Positions 42,839-51,024 of a stretch of 64,000 nt of DNA are shown piece after piece. Numbering within the stretch: the stretch's first letter is position 1; the number at the start of each line of letters is the position of its first letter. The notes beneath the pieces are model-generated. The model was given only the letters and a program-made list of their open reading frames with translations, searched no databases and was not told where the DNA came from. Made by a program: the position numbers and the translations under genes. The DNA lies in assembly GCF_019192735.1 (NCBI RefSeq), contig NZ_JAHTKP010000029.1, positions 1 through 64,000 on the forward strand. The letters run 5' to 3'. The stretch comes from Kitasatospora aureofaciens. Lineage in GTDB: Bacteria; Actinomycetota; Actinomycetes; Streptomycetales; Streptomycetaceae.

Positions 42839-43201
42839 TCAGAGTCCCGCGGCGGCACGGACCTGCGCGGCCGTGCCCTCCGGATCGGCGACGGCCACGA
42901 CGAGCACGTCGAAGTCGACCTCGCCCTCGGCCAGGTCGACGCGTACGGCGCGCCGGCCCCGGTTCGCCAGCACGAACTGCCGTCCCTCGGTCGAGCTGTG
43001 CCAGGTGCCGGCCTTGACGACACCCGGGACGCTGGTCCCCGGGGCGCGCATGCCGTACGGCGCCGTCAGCGGCTGGTCCTCGACCGACACCGAGCGGACG
43101 GCGGTCAGGGGCACGGTGACGTCCCCGTGCAGGGCCTCCATCCGTTCCCACGCCGTCAGCCGGACCGTCAGCCGGTCTCCGCCAATCACGATCTCCGCCA
43201 T
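42839..43201 (-). CDS. Conserved PH-like domain protein
   Basis: A 120-residue protein, MAEIVIGGDRLTVRLTAWER onward. The pattern of strands ending in a C-terminal helix (DVLVVAVADPEGTAAQVRAA) and PLTAVRSVSVEDQPL looks like the bacterial PH-like hypothetical proteins common in Streptomyces. No signal or membrane segment. ATG at 43201 follows GGAGG. Function unknown. Confidence 0.65.
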   Translation of the reverse strand: MAEIVIGGDRLTVRLTAWERMEALHGDVTVPLTAVRSVSVEDQPLTAPYGMRAPGTSVPGVVKAGTWHSSTEGRQFVLANRGRRAVRVDLAEGEVDFDVLVVAVADPEGTAAQVRAAAGL

Positions 43202-43365
43202 GCCCGTGCCTCCGAAGCAGTCTCAAGGAGGTACCAGGACTTATCACCAGGACCGGCTCCGGGTGGGTCAGCGACACCCTGTCACCGCCGACCGACCGCC
43301 GCCACTACCGCGTGCGGGCGTAGCGGCCGGGCTCCGAAGCAGGTGGACCCGGGGGCGGCTTGGGC

Positions 43366-44223
43366 TCAGGGGCAGTGGTAGGCGAAGGTGGCGGCTGCGG
43401 TCCGGGGGGCCGGCGAGAGGATCTGCAGGGTGGCGGTGGCCTGAAGGGTGCCCTGGCCCTCGAAGCTCCAGCGCAGCACCAGGTCGGTGTGGTGCACGCC
43501 GGAGCGGACGTCCTGGACGATCTCGTCCGAGGCGGTACCGTCGCTGCGCAGCCAGCGGTAGCGGACGGTGCCGGAGCCACCGTTGGTCTCCACCGCGGCC
43601 GTGACCACCGCGGTGCCTCCGCAGCCGGGGCCTGCCGGGTCGGTGGTCACGGCGACGCCGGTGACCACCAGGGCCGGGGTGTGGAGGCGCCAGAGCAGGA
43701 ACGCCAGGACCGCCAGCACCGCGGCGGCCGCCACCAGCCACCGACGCGTCCGGCGGGGCCGCCGGGGCTGCGGCGCGGCCGGTGGCGCCTGGCCGTGCCA
43801 CACGGCGGCGGCCCGCGGCGGGACGCCGGGGCCGAAGCGCCGCAACTCGCCCGGGGCGAGCGGCCGTTCGTCCGGCGGGACGTCGACGAGCGTGGCACCG
43901 GGCGAGGCCGTGGCACCGGGCGGGGTTGCAGTGCCGGCCTCGGCGGTGGTGGGCGCGTCCGCGTCGGGTGCGCCGCCCCAGACCCGGGGGTCGAGGAAGG
44001 TCGCGCTGTCGGCCTCGGTGCCGTCGAACCGGATCGTGGTCGCGGTGTCCGGCCCGCCGGCGGGGGTTGCCGCGGCGTCCCGGTTCAGCCGGAGGGTCCG
44101 GGTCTCCCCCGCCGCGGGGGGCTCCAGGCGGACGGTCTCCTCGCCGTTGCCCGTGTCCGGACCGGGCTGGACGGTCTGGTCCGCGCCCGGGACGGGGGCG
44201 GAGTCGGGGCGGGGCGTGGGCAT
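43366..44223 (-). CDS. Single-pass membrane protein beside the kinase
   Basis: A 285-residue protein. A long acidic/Pro/Thr cytoplasmic part (1-175) includes TVRLEPPAAGETRTLRL-like Thr-rich segments that could be phosphorylated. One membrane helix follows (WLVAAAAVLAVLAFLLWRL), then an outer domain of about 95 residues with two Cys. That outer domain resembles the C-terminal domain of the adjacent kinase in layout (beta-rich, TVRYRWLRSDG against TLTLSWYHSSG), suggesting duplication. ATG at 44223 follows GGAG. It is downstream of the kinase by 55 bases and probably its partner or substrate. Confidence 0.65.
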   Translation of the reverse strand: MPTPRPDSAPVPGADQTVQPGPDTGNGEETVRLEPPAAGETRTLRLNRDAAATPAGGPDTATTIRFDGTEADSATFLDPRVWGGAPDADAPTTAEAGTATPPGATASPGATLVDVPPDERPLAPGELRRFGPGVPPRAAAVWHGQAPPAAPQPRRPRRTRRWLVAAAAVLAVLAFLLWRLHTPALVVTGVAVTTDPAGPGCGGTAVVTAAVETNGGSGTVRYRWLRSDGTASDEIVQDVRSGVHHTDLVLRWSFEGQGTLQATATLQILSPAPRTAAATFAYHCP

Positions 44224-44278
44224 GACGTCTCCAGGGCGAGGGGCAGAGGTGGGGGCGGGGACGGAAGCGGGGCGGGGA

Positions 44279-46222
44279 TCAGCGGGGCGGGTTGCAGAGG
44301 AAGGCGGCCGTCTCGGCCGACGTCCTGCCCGGATTCGCCGCCGCCGGGGTGGTGGCCACGCGCACACCCCAGGTCGGGAAGGTGTCGGCCGAACCGAAGT
44401 CGTGCGTCCGCGTGATGGTGGCCCGGCCGTTCTGGACCGCCACCGTGTCGGTCGCGACGGTGACCGCGCGGCCGCCCGAGCTGTGGTACCAACTCAGCGT
44501 CAGCGTCCCGCTGCCGGTGCCCTGGGCGGCCACCGTGACGGTGGCGGTCAGGCTCCAACGGCCTGCGCAGACCAGCGAGTCCAGGTTCACCGAGCCGACC
44601 GTGAGGGTGGCCGGGGCGACGGTCGGGCTCGGCGTGGGAGAGGCGGTGCCGGAGGTCGGCCCGGCCGTCGCGGGGGCGGCGGGAGGTGCCGACGGGGGCC
44701 CGGCGGGAGCGGACGGTGCCGGCGGCAGACCGGTGGCGGGAGGTGTTCCCGGCACCGTGGGTGCTTTGCCGGTCGGCGCAGCCGTGTGGGTGCCGCTCGC
44801 CGTGCCCGGGGTCGCGGACGGAGAGGCCGTCGGAGCCGTCGGGGCGGCGGACGGTGACGGGCTCAGGCTCGGGCTCGGGGTGCCGCCGTCGCCGCCCGGT
44901 GCCGGGGAGGGACCGCCCGCCGGCCCGTTCGGGCCGAGGCTGGTGGTCGCCTCCGGGGAGGCGGCGCCGGCGACCGTACGGGCACCGCCGTCGGCGGCCC
45001 CCGCCATCGCCATGCCGGCCAGCGTGGCCAGGGTGAGGGCGCCGGCCGCAATGCCGGTGAGCGCCTTGCCGCGGGTTCCCGGGCGCGCACCGCGGCGGGT
45101 GAGGGCCTGCCGCACGGCGGCCGGGACGGTGTCGTCGCCCACGGCCGCAACCGCATCCGGGGGGCCCTCAGCGCTGCCAAGGGCGGTGTGGGCCAACGAG
45201 GTGCCGCCGGCGGCCTCGCCGGCCGCGCCGGGCAGCAGCAGCGCGAGCAGGGCGACCAGAGCCGTCAGATCGAGGCGTCCCTTCTCCTCCCACCCCGGCC
45301 CGTAGCCGGCCGCCGCGACCGCCTCCAGCTCCCGGACGAACGCGGCCGCGCCGTCGGGCCGGGCCTGCGGGTCCTTGGCCAGGCCTGCCAGGATCAGCGG
45401 CCGGACCGGGCCGGGCGCCGACTCGGCCGGGATCGGGGCCTCGGTGTGCTGGACGGCGAGTTCGGCGATCGTGGTGCCGCCGTAGGGGCGGGCCCCGGTG
45501 AGGCACTCGAAGAAGGTGACCGTGGCGGCGTAGACGTCGCCCGCCGGGGATGCGGGCCGGCCCGCCCACTGCTCGGGCGGCATGTAGGCGGGGGTGCCGG
45601 AGACGTCGCGGTCGTCACCGCTGGGCACCGCGATGCCGAAGTCGACCAGCTTCGACGTGCCGGCCGTGTCGACCAGCACGTTGGCGGGCTTGTAGTCGCG
45701 GTGCACCACGCCGGCCTCGTGGGCGGCGGCCAGTCCCAGCAACGAACCCTTCAGCACCACCAGGGCCGCCTCGGCCGTGGTGGCGCCCTCCGCGCGGAGC
45801 AGGTCGCGCAGCGCGATCCCGTCCACCAGCTCCATCACGATGGCCGAGCCCCGCTCCCCCTCCACGTACTCGTAGAGGCGGGTGACGTGCGGGGAGTCGA
45901 TCCTGGCGAGGACCTGCGCCTCCGCGCGCAGCGCGGGCGGCGTGCCGACGGGGCCGTGGAGGTACTTGATCGCCACCGGGGTGCCGGTCTCCCGGTGGCG
46001 GGCGAGCACGACGCGGCCGCTCGCCCCGGCACCGAGCTCCCGCTCGTGCAGGTAGTCGGGGAGCTCCCAGGGACGCGCGTCCTCGGCCACCGGGGCATCA
46101 CCCGCGGCGGGGGCCGGTCTGCCCCCGGCCGGTCTGTCGCCGGCCGGTCTGTCGCCGGCCGGTCTGTCGCCGGCCGGTCTGTCGCTGTCCGGACTGTCGC
46201 CCTGCTGTGTCTGGTCGTCCAT
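44279..46222 (-). CDS. Membrane Ser/Thr protein kinase (Hanks type)
   Basis: A 647-residue kinase. An N-terminal DRPAG repeat (about 14-35) precedes the kinase domain (55-310): GAGASGRVV loop, VAIKYL lysine, HRDYKPANVL catalytic loop, DFG, and GTPAYMPPEQ. A membrane helix near 395-415 is followed by a Pro/Ser/Thr-rich stalk (425-535) and an outer beta-rich domain with two Cys (540-647), unlike PASTA domains. It probably senses an external signal and phosphorylates partners such as the downstream membrane protein. Arg before the catalytic Asp is present, so it is an RD kinase. Confidence 0.9.
   Translation of the reverse strand: MDDQTQQGDSPDSDRPAGDRPAGDRPAGDRPAGGRPAPAAGDAPVAEDARPWELPDYLHERELGAGASGRVVLARHRETGTPVAIKYLHGPVGTPPALRAEAQVLARIDSPHVTRLYEYVEGERGSAIVMELVDGIALRDLLRAEGATTAEAALVVLKGSLLGLAAAHEAGVVHRDYKPANVLVDTAGTSKLVDFGIAVPSGDDRDVSGTPAYMPPEQWAGRPASPAGDVYAATVTFFECLTGARPYGGTTIAELAVQHTEAPIPAESAPGPVRPLILAGLAKDPQARPDGAAAFVRELEAVAAAGYGPGWEEKGRLDLTALVALLALLLPGAAGEAAGGTSLAHTALGSAEGPPDAVAAVGDDTVPAAVRQALTRRGARPGTRGKALTGIAAGALTLATLAGMAMAGAADGGARTVAGAASPEATTSLGPNGPAGGPSPAPGGDGGTPSPSLSPSPSAAPTAPTASPSATPGTASGTHTAAPTGKAPTVPGTPPATGLPPAPSAPAGPPSAPPAAPATAGPTSGTASPTPSPTVAPATLTVGSVNLDSLVCAGRWSLTATVTVAAQGTGSGTLTLSWYHSSGGRAVTVATDTVAVQNGRATITRTHDFGSADTFPTWGVRVATTPAAANPGRTSAETAAFLCNPPR
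46127..46190. repeat. 15-base tandem repeat in the kinase gene
   Basis: Four near-perfect copies of ggccggtctgtcgcc encode the DRPAG repeat at the kinase N-terminus. Being in units of 15 it keeps the frame and can expand or shrink by slippage. Confidence 0.85.
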
Positions 46223-46495
46223 TGCCCGGCGCTCTCCCCGTCCCTGCCTGCTGCGGCGTGCACCCTATGGCACGGCGGCTGCTGGCGGGGACGTGGCCCG
46301 TGAACAGCCGGTTCCGGGCCCGTCGATCCGTTAGGTCACGATTCGGGTGATTCGCACAGCGTCCGAACCACGGGCTCCGGAACGATGGGGGCAGAAGGCT
46401 CGTCGGGGTCGGCCGGGTCGGCGGGGAGCGGTGCCGGGCGTGGGCCGAACAGCTGTGGCAGGCGTTGCCGGGGCCCGTTGCCGGTCCAGGGGGTG

Positions 46496-47188
46496 TCAGC
46501 CATGGGGGCGGCGGAAGTCGACGTAGGGCGGGTGGGCCTTGAAGGAGATGTCGACCTCGGGGCGGCGCAGGTCCGGGTCGGGCAGGAACTGGCTGGTGAT
46601 GCTGGTGGTCAGCACGTGGTCGCCGTGGACGACGCCGGCCTGGCGGGGGCCCCAGCCGGCCGCGTACTCGAACGCGGCGCAGGCAGCGGCGAAGGGGGCG
46701 CGGCTGCCGGTCAGGAAGAGAGTGCGGGCGTGGCTGACGGGGCGCAGCCACTCGCGGGTCTCGGCATGCTCGCACTGGCGGTTCCAGGCGGCGGCATCGC
46801 GGGCGGTGCGGCGTTCGTCGGTCCGGACGGTCAGCGGGACGCCCTGGACGAGGCGGCGACGCAGGTCGGGCCAGGCGGTGGGGCGCAGGCCCAGTGAGTG
46901 GTGGACCAGGACGAGGTCGACCCGGCCCCCGCAGTTCTCCAGGTACTGCTCGTACCCGCCGTCCATGGACACTCCGTCCCGCAGCGGGACGTGCACGATG
47001 GTGTGCCGGGAGTAGGCGGCGAAGGAGAAGAGCGCGGCGAGCCGCGACAGGCCGTCGTGGTCGCCGATCAGCCAGCCGTAGCCGGCCGGGTCGGCGAGTG
47101 CGGTGTGGCGCAGCGGATGCCACGGCCGCACCACCCGGTACTCCCGTGGCCCGATCCGGGGACGGAACTGACGCAACTTCAGCTGCAT
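46496..47188 (-). CDS. Conserved hypothetical protein
   Basis: A 230-residue protein from ATG 47188 (MQLKLRQFRPRIGPREYRVV). It has mixed alpha/beta content, no signal peptide, and segments such as GYGWLIGDHDGLSRLAALFS and DLVLVHHSLGLRPT. There are five Cys in the C-terminal half. The ribosome site is weak. It lies alone between the cyn genes and the kinase; the 273-base gap 46223-46495 carries no gene and presumably the kinase promoter. Not recognised. Confidence 0.6.
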   Translation of the reverse strand: MQLKLRQFRPRIGPREYRVVRPWHPLRHTALADPAGYGWLIGDHDGLSRLAALFSFAAYSRHTIVHVPLRDGVSMDGGYEQYLENCGGRVDLVLVHHSLGLRPTAWPDLRRRLVQGVPLTVRTDERRTARDAAAWNRQCEHAETREWLRPVSHARTLFLTGSRAPFAAACAAFEYAAGWGPRQAGVVHGDHVLTTSITSQFLPDPDLRRPEVDISFKAHPPYVDFRRPHG

Positions 47189-47285
47189 GGACGCGCTCGC
47201 ATGGCACCAAGGGTCTCCGAGGCGAAGGCTCTGGCGCAAAGGGTATTCATGCCGCAGCAGAGGGCAGCGGGGGCAGGGGGTTGGG

Positions 47286-47318
47286 CGGGCCGGGGAACCG
47301 GCGAGGTTCCCCGGCCCG
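47286..47318 (-). terminator. Terminator of the cynTS operon
   Basis: CGGGCCGGGGAACC (47286-47299) pairs perfectly with 47305-47318 around a five-base loop, nine bases beyond the cynS stop. Confidence 0.85.
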
Positions 47319-47326
47319 TCTGGTGG

Positions 47327-47797
47327 TCAGAACGGCTTGGTGGGCAGGTACTTGCCGTCGAGGGTGATCACGGCACGGTGGCCGCCGTCCGGGTCCTCGA
47401 CGGTCTTGAAGTCGAGCTTGAAGTTGATGGCGCTGATGATGCCGTCGCCGAGCTGCTCGTGGACCAGGGCCTTGAGGGTGGTGCCGTAGACCTGGAGCAT
47501 CTCGTAGAAGCGGTAGACGGTCGGGTCGGTGGGGATGCCGCCGGGGATGCTGCCGCGCAGCGGGATGGTCTGGAGCAGCAGGGCGGCGTCCTCGTCCAGG
47601 CCCAGGCGCTCGGCCACCGCCTTGGCCGAGTCGGCGGGCAGCGGGTGCTGGCCGAGCAGGGCCGCGGTGACGAAGGCGATGGAGAGGCCGGCGGTGTCGG
47701 CGAGCTCCTGCCAGGTGAGGTCCTGGCGGGTCTTGGCGTCGACGATCCGCAGGGCGAGCTGCTGGCGGGCGGTCTGGTCGAACTGTGCGTGCACCAT
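47327..47797 (-). CDS. cynS: Cyanate hydratase (cyanase)
   Basis: A 156-residue cyanase that converts cyanate and bicarbonate to ammonia and CO2 as a decamer. The N-terminal helical domain (TWQELADTAGLSIAFVTAAL) and the C-terminal catalytic domain (TVYRFYEMLQVYG, GDGIISAINFKLD) match the family. The catalytic Arg and Glu of YRFYEML and the Ser of ISAIN are all present. The length equals the E. coli enzyme. It follows cynT by 57 bases; the pairing supplies bicarbonate and disposes of CO2. Confidence 0.95.
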   Translation of the reverse strand: MVHAQFDQTARQQLALRIVDAKTRQDLTWQELADTAGLSIAFVTAALLGQHPLPADSAKAVAERLGLDEDAALLLQTIPLRGSIPGGIPTDPTVYRFYEMLQVYGTTLKALVHEQLGDGIISAINFKLDFKTVEDPDGGHRAVITLDGKYLPTKPF

Positions 47798-47854
47798 GAG
47801 ATGGGCCTTTCGGGATGGTGGGAGGGGGTGTGGTGGTGGGAGTGGGTGCGGTGG

Positions 47855-48469
47855 TCAGGCGGCCAGGGCGGTGAACTGTCCGCTTTCGGTGTCGAGCAGC
47901 TCGGCGGAGCCGGTGCCGATGTCGTAGACCCAGCCGTGCAGGGTCACCCTGTGCTGGACCAGGGCCTTGGCCACGGACGGGTGGGTCCGGAGGTTCGCCA
48001 GCTGGGCGAGGACGTTGTCCTTCACCAGGGCGGCGACCCGCTCCGCGCCGGCCGGGTGCTCGCCGGCGTCGGTGCGGGCCTTGGAGGCGTCCGCGTGGTG
48101 CAGCCAGGTGGCGACGGCGGGCAGGCCGGTGAGGTCGCTGCCGGAGGCGAGGGCGGTCATCGCGCCGCAGGCGGAGTGCCCGCAGACGATCACGTCCGTG
48201 ACCCCGAGGACGCTGATCGCGTACTCGATGCTCGCCGCGACGCCGTCCGAGCCCTGCGTGTACGGGGGCACGAGGTTGCCGGCGGTGCGGATGACGAACA
48301 GCTCGCCCGGATCGGTCTGGGTGATCAGCTCCGGCACGACCCGGGCGTCCGAGCAGCCGATGAACAGCGCGGTCGGCTGGTGGGTGGTGGCGAGCTTCTT
48401 GAAGAGTGCCGCCTGGGTGGGGAACACCTCCCGGCTGAACCGCTGGAAGCCCTGCGCCATCTCGTTCAT
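47855..48469 (-). CDS. cynT: Beta-class carbonic anhydrase
   Basis: A 204-residue beta carbonic anhydrase. Zinc ligands are in IGCSDARV (Cys-Asp-Arg) and VCGHSACGA (His-Cys). In cyn operons this enzyme keeps bicarbonate available for cyanase by rehydrating the CO2 it releases. ATG at 48469 follows GAAGGAG. Upstream frame extensions overlap cynR and are not used. First gene of the leftward cyn operon. Confidence 0.93.
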   Translation of the reverse strand: MNEMAQGFQRFSREVFPTQAALFKKLATTHQPTALFIGCSDARVVPELITQTDPGELFVIRTAGNLVPPYTQGSDGVAASIEYAISVLGVTDVIVCGHSACGAMTALASGSDLTGLPAVATWLHHADASKARTDAGEHPAGAERVAALVKDNVLAQLANLRTHPSVAKALVQHRVTLHGWVYDIGTGSAELLDTESGQFTALAA

Positions 48470-48562
48470 GCGTGTCACTCCTTCGTCGACTGCTCGGTCC
48501 GGCTGTGCGCCTTCCGACGAGCTCAACGATGCATGACCTGGACCTATAGTGTCCAAGACGCA

Positions 48563-48579
48563 ATAGCCATCGTGTCTAT
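48563..48579. promoter_or_regulatory. LysR-type binding site between cynT and cynR
   Basis: ATAGccatcgtgtCTAT (48563-48579) is a T-N11-A style inverted repeat in the 133-base divergent gap. Related half sites, ctatag, occur at 48545 and 48588. This pattern fits CynR binding and control of both promoters. Confidence 0.6.
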
Positions 48580-48602
48580 CGGTGATGTCTATAGTTGGCT
48601 CC

Positions 48603-49511
48603 ATGGAACTGCGCCATCTCCGGTACCTGCTCGCCGTGGCCGAGCACGCCAACTTCACCCGCGCCGCCGAGGCCCTGCACGTCTCGCAGCCGACGCTCTC
48701 GCAGCAGATCAGGCAGCTGGAGAGCTCGCTGCAGGTGCAGCTCCTCGACCGCTCCGGGCGCACCGTGCGCCTCACCGACGCCGGCCAGGCCTACACCCAC
48801 TACGCGCGCCAGGCCCTGCGCGACCTCGCCGCGGCCGAGCGCGCGGTCCGCGACGTCCAGGACCTCTCGCGCGGCACCCTGCGCCTGGCCGTGACCCCGA
48901 CCTTCACCGCCTACCTGATCGGGCCGCTGGTCGAGGACTTCCACGCGCGCCACCCCGGGATCACCCTGGACGTCCGCGAGATGACCCAGGACCGCATCGA
49001 GTCCGAACTGGCCGCCGACCAGCTCGACCTCGGCATCGCCTTCAGCGGGGCGCACCTGCCGGCCGTCACCGCCACCGCCCTGTTCACCGAGCACCTCGGC
49101 CTCGTCGTCGCCTCCGCCCACCCCTACGCAACCAGCCCGGGCCCGCTCCCGGTCCGCGACCTGGGCGACCAGCAACTCGCCCTGCTCAGCCCGGACTTCG
49201 CCACCCGGCACCACATCGACCGCTACCTCGCCGAGCACCGGGTCCGGCCACGGGTCGCCATCGAGGCCAACTCCGTCAACGCGCTCGTCGCGATCGTCCG
49301 GCGGACCGGCCTCGCCACCGTGCTGCCCGACGCCATCACCCGCGAACAGCCCCACCTGCGCTCCGTACCCGTCGACCCCCCGCTCCCCTCGCGCACCGCC
49401 ACACTGCTGCGCCGGGACACCGCCTACCAGAGCGCCGCCGCCCGCTCGTTCAGCGATCTCGCCCAGCACCTGGCACACACCTTCGGTCCCACGCCCGATG
49501 ACCTGGTCTAG
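48603..49511 (+). CDS. cynR: LysR-family regulator of cyanate genes
   Basis: A 302-residue LysR regulator. The N-terminal winged helix is MELRHLRYLLAVAEHANFTR, then VSQPTLSQQIRQLE; the rest is the two-lobed ligand domain, starting GTLRLAVTPTFTAYLIGPLV. It resembles CynR and is divergent from cynTS, as in E. coli, so it probably activates them with cyanate. ATG at 48603 is chosen because the LysR consensus start MELRHLRYF aligns; a seven-residue longer start is possible. Confidence 0.9.
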   Translation: MELRHLRYLLAVAEHANFTRAAEALHVSQPTLSQQIRQLESSLQVQLLDRSGRTVRLTDAGQAYTHYARQALRDLAAAERAVRDVQDLSRGTLRLAVTPTFTAYLIGPLVEDFHARHPGITLDVREMTQDRIESELAADQLDLGIAFSGAHLPAVTATALFTEHLGLVVASAHPYATSPGPLPVRDLGDQQLALLSPDFATRHHIDRYLAEHRVRPRVAIEANSVNALVAIVRRTGLATVLPDAITREQPHLRSVPVDPPLPSRTATLLRRDTAYQSAAARSFSDLAQHLAHTFGPTPDDLV

Positions 49512-49528
49512 CGCGTCCGGCGCGAGAA

Positions 49529-49560
49529 GGCGTCCGGCGCGAGGGGGCGCGCCGGACGCC
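49529..49560. terminator. Bidirectional terminator after cynR
   Basis: GGCGTCCGGCGCG (49529-49541) pairs perfectly with CGCGCCGGACGCC (49548-49560). It stands between the convergent cynR and condensation-domain genes. A partial copy of the left arm (gcgtccggcgcga) precedes it at 49513. Confidence 0.8.
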
Positions 49561-49596
49561 AGGCGGGGTCAGGGTGCCGGGGGTGCCGGCAGCGGG

Positions 49597-51024
49597 TCAA
49601 GGAGTCGGGTGGGCACCGGCTGCGGTGAGCATGATCTCCCTGACGCGGTCGAGGTACTTCGGCACACCCGTCGCGGCCTGCGGGGTGTCCGGCACGGTGA
49701 CCGCCAGGTCGACCCGGTCGGGGAACCAGTTGAACCACATCGACACGCCGCTGGCGGCGTCGGGGCCGGTCAGGACGGTCGCGTCCGCACCCAGGTAGTC
49801 GTGGGAGCTCGGGGCGCTGCGTCCGTCCAGGTAGGAGACCATCGGGGGGATGGCGGAGACGTCCCCGCCGTCGTGGACCAGTTCGAGCGCCCGGTGCAGC
49901 GGCACGTCGCATCCTGCACGGGCGCGCTGGAAGCCCTGCTGCGCGGCGCCGATCGCGCCGGCGAGAGTCGGCGGGGCGGGCAGCCGGAAGAGCAGCGGCA
50001 CGACGTTGACCAGCCAGCCCTGCACGTGGAACAGCCGGGGGTAGGCCCTGGTCGACACGGCCGTCAGCACCCGGTAGACGTCGTTGCCGGTGAACTCCCA
50101 CTGGGCGAGCGCCAGCGCGGCGAAGGCACCCGCCGCGAACCCGCCGCCGTGCCGGGCGCAGTAGGCCCGGAACGCGCTGGCCTCGGCGCCCGTGAGCACC
50201 GGGTACTGCAGTCGCGCGCCGGGCAGCAGGGTGTGGCCGTCGGCGCCCAGGTCGACGGGGAAGTCGGGGAAACCGCCGCCGCCCGCGGCCAGGAACTCCG
50301 ACCATGCGGCGAGCTCCGGCGCGCCCGGCGTCAGCGCCAGGGAGCGTTCCCGCTCGCGGCGGTTGTACTCCAGGTAGCCGGGTGCCGGGGCGAGGTCGAC
50401 GGGAGCGCCGGCGCAGGCCGCGTGGTACCGGGTGCGGATCTCGTCGAACAGCAGCGCCAGGGAGTGCGCGTCGGTGTAGGTGTGGTCGATCGCGACGTAC
50501 ACGGTGGACTTCGTGTCCCGCCGGATCACTCCGGCGAGCAGGCTCGGCCAGCTCACCGCGGTCTGCTCGTCGATCCGCCGGTGCAGGTAGTCGTGCAGGT
50601 CGCCCGCGCTCGTGAAGTCGCCCACGCGCACCGGACGCACCGTCAGGGAAGCTGGCGGCATGCGGAATCCGGCCAGGTTCTCGGCCTGCGGGTCGTCCTG
50701 CGGCTCGCACTGCGGATCGGTCTGCGGTCCGGCCTGCGGTCCGGTCCGCGGCTCGTACCAGGTGTGGAACGCCTCGTGCCGGCGCACCAGCCCCTGCCAC
50801 ACGTCGGTGAGCGCGTCGAGATCGGCCCGGCCGGGCAGGTCGAACGCCAGGGCCACCCAGGGCGACTGCCGTTGTCCGGCGGCGCGGCGGGCGGCCGCCA
50901 GCTCCAGGTGCGCGCGCTGGAAGTACGAGGCGGGCACGTCGTGCGGCACCGGTGCCCGGTCGTTGGTCGGCTCGAACTCGACCACTTCGCCCGGCTCGGG
51001 CCGCCAGTCGAGGATCTGGGTCAT
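49597..51024 (-). CDS. Stand-alone condensation-domain protein (second)
   Basis: A 475-residue protein with the fold pattern of NRPS condensation and PapA-type acyltransferases. The active-site motif reads AIDHTYTDAHS, HxxxD at residues 181-185, with Ala in place of the usual Gly after Asp. The C-terminal latch region (FNWFPDRVDLAVTVPDT) is present. Residues 95-118 hold a Pro/Gln-rich repeat (GPQAGPQTDPQCEPQDDPQ) from 12-base DNA repeats. No adenylation or carrier domain is attached. Its ATG overlaps the stop of the upstream condensation gene (ATGA), so the two are made together and may act as a pair. Confidence 0.82.
   Translation of the reverse strand: MTQILDWRPEPGEVVEFEPTNDRAPVPHDVPASYFQRAHLELAAARRAAGQRQSPWVALAFDLPGRADLDALTDVWQGLVRRHEAFHTWYEPRTGPQAGPQTDPQCEPQDDPQAENLAGFRMPPASLTVRPVRVGDFTSAGDLHDYLHRRIDEQTAVSWPSLLAGVIRRDTKSTVYVAIDHTYTDAHSLALLFDEIRTRYHAACAGAPVDLAPAPGYLEYNRRERERSLALTPGAPELAAWSEFLAAGGGGFPDFPVDLGADGHTLLPGARLQYPVLTGAEASAFRAYCARHGGGFAAGAFAALALAQWEFTGNDVYRVLTAVSTRAYPRLFHVQGWLVNVVPLLFRLPAPPTLAGAIGAAQQGFQRARAGCDVPLHRALELVHDGGDVSAIPPMVSYLDGRSAPSSHDYLGADATVLTGPDAASGVSMWFNWFPDRVDLAVTVPDTPQAATGVPKYLDRVREIMLTAAGAHPTP

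Noticed and set aside
46127..46190. 15-base repeats as an origin or iteron array
   Set aside because: They are in frame inside the kinase gene and encode DRPAG; there is no replication gene nearby.
49529..49560. Attachment site at the cynR / condensation gene border
   Set aside because: The repeat is a perfect hairpin between convergent genes, which a terminator explains; no integrase or tRNA is near.
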